From assembly GCA_023391415.1 (NCBI GenBank), contig JAEWAY010000014.1:1-39216 (forward strand): 39,216 nt of DNA, given 5' to 3'. Below are positions 35,533 through 39,216 of this stretch, one piece after another. A program made the translations under genes and the position numbers. The number at the start of each line of letters is the position of its first letter. Position 1 is the first letter of the stretch. Source of the DNA: Bacteroidota bacterium. Its GTDB lineage: Bacteria; Bacteroidota; Bacteroidia; Cytophagales; Cytophagaceae. The notes under the pieces were generated by a model, which was given only the letters and a program-made list of their open reading frames with translations, had not been told where the DNA came from and did no database searches.

Positions 35533-35886
35533 CGGGTAGAGCCATGGAAGCGCGTGGTACAAATAACCGAAGACCCTAAAATCACAAAACTCATAGCCCT
35601 CAAGGACATCGCTTTCTCCAACTCACCCATAGAAGCCATACACAAAATCATGAAGCGATACATACGAAAGCGAGATCCACAAAACTTCCAACAGCTTATG
35701 GATGGACTACCCAAGCATATTTTTGACTACTCCGACATCAGACCACACGGAAGCCTAAAGGGATATACACCAGTGGAAGCATACGCCCTGAAACAACCCT
35801 CCATGGACTTCACACAGCAAATCAGACTCGCGAGAGATCAACGAGTTACCCTAAACAAAGCTCAGGGATGTAAAATCTGTAGCTAG
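35533..35886 (+). pseudogene. Truncated transposase, integrase-core C-terminal fragment
   Basis: About 117 codons open after a TGA at 35530. The sequence (ITKLIALKDIAFSNSPIEA, then KRYIRKR, then DYSDIRPHGSLKGYTPVEAY) is the end of a DDE integrase-core transposase of the IS3/IS481 group; the Glu of PIEA is the third catalytic acid. The N-terminal part with both catalytic aspartates is missing, so it is inactive. No terminal inverted repeats were found on either side. The REP-like palindrome lies at its broken 5' side. Confidence 0.8.
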
Positions 35887-35971
35887 AAGCCAACTATTCC
35901 GCTTTCAACTTCCTCTTTTTTCTTTCTTTTCCTGTTGCGCTCCAACCTGTTTCTATATTTCAAAGACCATT

Positions 35972-36148
35972 TTTTTTAATCAAAAAACAAACCATCTGTT
36001 TGTCAATTACTTCGATAACTCGAAGTAATTTTTATGTAATTCTATGCGTTTTGCCGACCGGTTTTTTAATCAAAAACAAACACCCTGTTTGTCAATAACT
36101 TCGATAACTCGAAGTCATTTTTATGTAATTTCATGAGATTTGCCCGAT
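35972..36148. repeat. Two tandem ~90-bp units, each with two hairpins
   Basis: Unit 1 (35972-36061) and unit 2 (36062-36148) start with TTTTTTAATC and are largely alike. Each has ACAAAC-5-GTTTGT (35987-36003; 36076-36092) and ACTTCGA-TAAC-TCGAAGT (36009-36026; 36098-36115; extended to 9 pairs in unit 1). Loops differ while stems are kept. On the minus strand each ACAAAC hairpin is followed by a run of five or six T, so they may also end the transcript of the secreted protein gene at 36194. Confidence 0.8.
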
Positions 36149-36190
36149 TACAAATCCGGAATAGCGGGTTACAAATCCGGAATAGCCGGG
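36147..36190. repeat. 22-bp direct repeat, two copies
   Basis: TTACAAATCCGGAATAGC is present twice, at 36148-36165 and 36169-36186, each followed by a GGG-containing spacer. The pair directly abuts the 3' end of the secreted protein gene. Confidence 0.75.
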
Positions 36191-36193
36191 ATT

Positions 36194-37126
36194 TCATGGA
36201 AGTTGCCTGTCAATTATTATCTCGACATTTTTTTTCAATAATTGAAACGCCTGACTACTCTGATTACCTTTATCTTCAAATATTGCTTTTTTGTTTCCAA
36301 TAATCAACTCATAATTAGTTTGTTTTGGATGCGAAACTCCAATAGAGCATACTTCCTCAAATATTGTACCCTTAGAAAATGAATATTGGCAAATAGTTAG
36401 TAGCACTTCAAGTTCATCTTCAGATATAAATCCACCTTTCTTCTTATTCTTTTCTTTGTACTCTACTATATATTTTCTAGTTTTAAAATTTATTGATACG
36501 TCTACTACTTTCTCATGATTCCTAAAATAATCTAAATGTAAAGAATTGATTTTTTTCTTCGGAACTAATTTTTGTCTATCAAAAATTTCTACAAAACCTA
36601 TACCCTCTAGCAATAGCAGTTTATTTTTAATAACCTTATTACAAGAATTATCTTTCGAAGAAGAAAACCTATAATTAACAATTACATTTTTTTTATTAGT
36701 TCTTTCCTGCAGTTGAAAATTTGGATTAGCATTAACATTTTCACCATATTGATCAAAAATATAAATTTCAAGAGATTCATCTTTGTTATTTCCTATTACA
36801 AATCCTTGCAAAGGTTGATAACTTTTATTAACTACTGAAAAATACAGATCCGTACAACCATCCTGATTTAAATCAAACTTTTCCCAATTAATCAAAGAAT
36901 TTTCAAATATAAAAATCTTTAATTCAGGAACATAATACCATTCATCTGTCAACTCTTTAAATGGAATTAAGTCAAAATATCTTAACTTAAATCGGTTTTC
37001 TTCAAGCAAAGAATCTACTAAACTAAGGCATTCTTCCGCAGTCGTAATATTTTCTATTTTGTTACTAGAATAAACGTTACCAAAACAAAAAAACAAAAAA
37101 AGTATCACACTCAATTCGAATCTCAT
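36194..37126 (-). CDS. Secreted hypothetical protein, candidate immunity partner of the RHS protein
   Basis: 310 residues, family not recognised. An N-terminal signal peptide (MRFELSVILFLFFCFGNVYS) predicts export to the periplasm. Residues 85-93 read DLNQDGCTD, a D-x-N-x-D-G calcium loop as in FG-GAP/VCBS or dockerin proteins. The rest is Lys/Asn/Glu-rich with alternating strands. It starts 6 bases after the RHS stop on the same strand and is equally AT-rich, the usual layout for a polymorphic toxin followed by its immunity gene. An exported immunity protein would suit a toxin acting in the periplasm, but this is inference from position. Confidence 0.75.
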   Translation of the reverse strand: MRFELSVILFLFFCFGNVYSSNKIENITTAEECLSLVDSLLEENRFKLRYFDLIPFKELTDEWYYVPELKIFIFENSLINWEKFDLNQDGCTDLYFSVVNKSYQPLQGFVIGNNKDESLEIYIFDQYGENVNANPNFQLQERTNKKNVIVNYRFSSSKDNSCNKVIKNKLLLLEGIGFVEIFDRQKLVPKKKINSLHLDYFRNHEKVVDVSINFKTRKYIVEYKEKNKKKGGFISEDELEVLLTICQYSFSKGTIFEEVCSIGVSHPKQTNYELIIGNKKAIFEDKGNQSSQAFQLLKKNVEIIIDRQLP

Positions 37127-37132
37127 ATTTTA

Positions 37133-39216
37133 TTAATTTCCTATAACTTGACCATTCTGAAAATTTATTGGGCGTTCTCCAGTCTCTGTACTAATTCCCT
37201 GTGATGGATTTGAAGGATTCCCAAATGAAGTTACAGCTGCAGGAATCGTCCCTAATCCAGTTTGTCCCAATATAGTTCCAAAGAAATTCTGTGGACTGCT
37301 TGGTCCTGCTGTTAAGGTAGAATTATTTTGATTGGAGGTCATAAATGTTTCATTTTGGTTATGAAAATAGAACGCAAACTGGTTCCCCAATAAAAGATGT
37401 CCCATTTCATGCACATCTGTCATGTTGGCTGTATTAAGACCATCTAAGTTATTTTTAGCCGCATGATCTGGATACCACCATCTGCCTTGAGACTCTTCGA
37501 GAGGCATGTAGTCATAGACCGCTATATGTTTATTCCCGACTGTTACTCCATCAACTTTTCTATTTTGCATTTCATCCAAAGGAACTTCTCTAAGTTTTCT
37601 ATAATAAGAGTTGCCAATAGCGTCATTATTTGAAGCACTTCGAACAGGATCAACCCCTCGAGCAACTGCTGGAATCTCAGACTCTGGAATTAAATTAATT
37701 TGCAATTGAACAGTATAATCAATTATTACACCATTTGCATCTTCTACTCTATAAACTGCAGTTTGAGAATTTAAATAAGTCGCTGCCAATAGAGCACTAT
37801 TATATGAATAGCTCGGATCAACAGCTGGACCAGATCTATAATATTCTGCTACATAAACATTAGCTTGAATTGTTATTGTTTGATTTACATGATCAATAGC
37901 AATACCATAATTATTCCCATCTAATTCAATTAGCATAATAGGACTATTCCCTGTAAAATGATAAGGCGATTGGTCCGGATAATCTTTATGTTTTTTATCT
38001 ATGCTTCCCCACCTAATGGTTCTCGGATCATAAATCCTTTCCCCATAATCATAACTTCCTCCCCCAACGCCTGTAATCTCATCCAGACGCTCCATGCCAT
38101 TGTAGAGATAGCGTGCGCCGTTATCGGTTTTCCTTCCCGGCATCATCATCCCGAAAGCGTAAAAATCATACGCTCCGCTTACTTCTGTCAAACCTACGGA
38201 ATTCCGCACATCTTTCAAAACAACACGCACATTGCCAAGATGATCACTCAGCTCAAAATCCTTTAATCCCAATACCCGTCCGCTGTGCAGCGTAGCAAGA
38301 TCACTCGCGCTATTGGTACGCGCTATACCCAGCCGCCCGCTGCCATACACATGGTGTTCCGTTACCGCGAGCCCCCGCTCAGGTGTCTTTTCATAGATCG
38401 CCATCACATTGCCCGAGGCGTCACGCACATACAGCGTCACCTTCTCATGGCCGTCCTTGTCGCGGCTCAGCTTCGAGATACGGTTGCCACCAGCGTCGTA
38501 GCCAAATTCCAGGTAGGGTTTCTCGCTGTTTTCTTTGCGATGTACTGCTTTGACTTTGCCGTACACAGTCCAGTCGATGCGGTCGATCTCTTCCTGTTCA
38601 TCACGTACCAGATTGCCGATCGCGTCGTATTCGTAATTGTCGATATCCTGGTCCTTGACGTCCTCAAAGTCTTCCGTTATACTGGTGCCGTCGTCCACCC
38701 AGCGGAGCCTGTTCGTATTGCGGCCGTAGCCGTTCGCCTTGTTCTCATAGTGGTACGACAACTGGTCGAACCGCTTCGCGCCCGAGCCGTCGTAACGGCT
38801 CAGGCTTAGAATATTCCCGTTCGCGTCGTAGCCGTAGCCCGTACGGTACGCGTTTTCATGACCGCCCAGCGTACGACTTTCCTTGATACGGTTCAACTGA
38901 TCGTAGACGAACTGTTGGGTCTGCCAGGCCTGAGCGGGATTTTTCGTACCAAGCGCCGGCGTATGGCTCGCCATCGTCGCGATATTGCCGTTGTACAGGT
39001 TCTTCGCCACAGGGGTCGCCAGATTTGTATTGGCGCCTATGCTCTGGTAGTCGCTTTCGTAATAGCCCAGCGCGTAGCTGAACGCGTGACCGTTCACGCC
39101 CTTGATCCAGCCCTGAAGCGTATACGCGTAGTTCCGCGTCTCCACCTTCTGCTCGCCAATGGTCGTACGGGCCAGCGGGCCATGGCCATAGTATTCGTAC
39201 TTCGCGTCCTCTTCCC
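37133..39216 (-). CDS. RHS/YD-repeat protein with zinc-metallopeptidase-like C-terminal tip (5' end outside window)
   Basis: The frame is open to the right edge, about 694 residues visible; the N-terminus and secretion signal are missing. YD repeats (YGYDANGNILSLSRYD, YEYDAIGNLVRDEQ, FGYDAGGNRISKLS) are followed by the RHS core (LSDHLGNVRVVLKD, YDFYAFGMMMPGR, YNGMERLDEI, YDYGERIYDPRTIRWGSID, YHFTGNSPIMLIELDGN). Beyond about 37920 the protein changes to a unique, AT-rich tip of ~260 residues holding DVHEMGHLLLGN (HEMGH at 37398-37412) and a later FMTSNQ, which fits a zinc-dependent protease active site. RHS shells enclose and deliver such toxin tips. The tip fold is not assigned beyond the motif, and a toxin role is inferred. 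Confidence 0.88.
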   Translation of the reverse strand, partial: EEDAKYEYYGHGPLARTTIGEQKVETRNYAYTLQGWIKGVNGHAFSYALGYYESDYQSIGANTNLATPVAKNLYNGNIATMASHTPALGTKNPAQAWQTQQFVYDQLNRIKESRTLGGHENAYRTGYGYDANGNILSLSRYDGSGAKRFDQLSYHYENKANGYGRNTNRLRWVDDGTSITEDFEDVKDQDIDNYEYDAIGNLVRDEQEEIDRIDWTVYGKVKAVHRKENSEKPYLEFGYDAGGNRISKLSRDKDGHEKVTLYVRDASGNVMAIYEKTPERGLAVTEHHVYGSGRLGIARTNSASDLATLHSGRVLGLKDFELSDHLGNVRVVLKDVRNSVGLTEVSGAYDFYAFGMMMPGRKTDNGARYLYNGMERLDEITGVGGGSYDYGERIYDPRTIRWGSIDKKHKDYPDQSPYHFTGNSPIMLIELDGNNYGIAIDHVNQTITIQANVYVAEYYRSGPAVDPSYSYNSALLAATYLNSQTAVYRVEDANGVIIDYTVQLQINLIPESEIPAVARGVDPVRSASNNDAIGNSYYRKLREVPLDEMQNRKVDGVTVGNKHIAVYDYMPLEESQGRWWYPDHAAKNNLDGLNTANMTDVHEMGHLLLGNQFAFYFHNQNETFMTSNQNNSTLTAGPSSPQNFFGTILGQTGLGTIPAAVTSFGNPSNPSQGISTETGERPINFQNGQVIGN

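Overview
The window looks like a chromosomal segment of a Bacteroidota bacterium, probably a gliding or marine member of Cytophagales (phylum confident, order inferred, genus not assignable). Supporting signs are a secreted protein ending in a gliding-motility/type IX secretion C-terminal domain, a B-type sdhCAB operon, the Bacteroidota order of the division and cell wall cluster (with a PASTA domain on FtsI and no murF), and promoters of the TTG-N19-TAnnTTTG type.

Left part (1-7000, minus strand): a truncated secreted RCC1-repeat/Ig-like protein, a roughly 550-base non-coding stretch, fabD with a clear terminator, and a large type IX secreted protein. Next (7060-13650, plus strand): sdhC-sdhA-sdhB with a good promoter and terminator, then a periplasmic trehalase and a secreted M20 peptidase. 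At 13813-15465 a minus-strand mltG and a plus-strand NADPH-dependent FMN reductase are divergent.

Centre (15495-31243, minus strand): a compact division and cell wall operon transcribed mraZ-rsmH-ftsL-ftsI-murE-(four-helix protein)-mraY-murD-ftsW-murG-murC-ftsQ-ftsA-ftsZ. It carries the muropeptide from UDP-MurNAc-L-Ala-D-Glu to lipid II and supplies the divisome core. Its promoter carries three 10-bp-spaced GTGG boxes that fit a MraZ operator. An unusual four-helix-bundle (S23/avd-like) gene is inserted between murE and mraY.

Right part (31500-39216): a second pair of MraZ-type boxes points the other way, towards an unannotated 39-residue membrane peptide and a yeast-Fcy1-like cytosine deaminase. 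Then comes a fusion of an alpha-oxoamine synthase with a GNAT-type acyltransferase, then an accessory patch with a transposase remnant, a REP-like palindrome, paired hairpin repeats and short tandem repeats. Last is an RHS/YD-repeat protein with an AT-rich C-terminal tip carrying an HEMGH zinc-protease motif, followed after 6 bp by a secreted protein that may be its immunity partner.

The best candidates for new biology are the RHS metallopeptidase/partner pair, the small-peptide gene behind the second MraZ box, the synthase-acyltransferase fusion, and the four-helix gene inside the division cluster. No rRNA, tRNA or CRISPR array was recognised.
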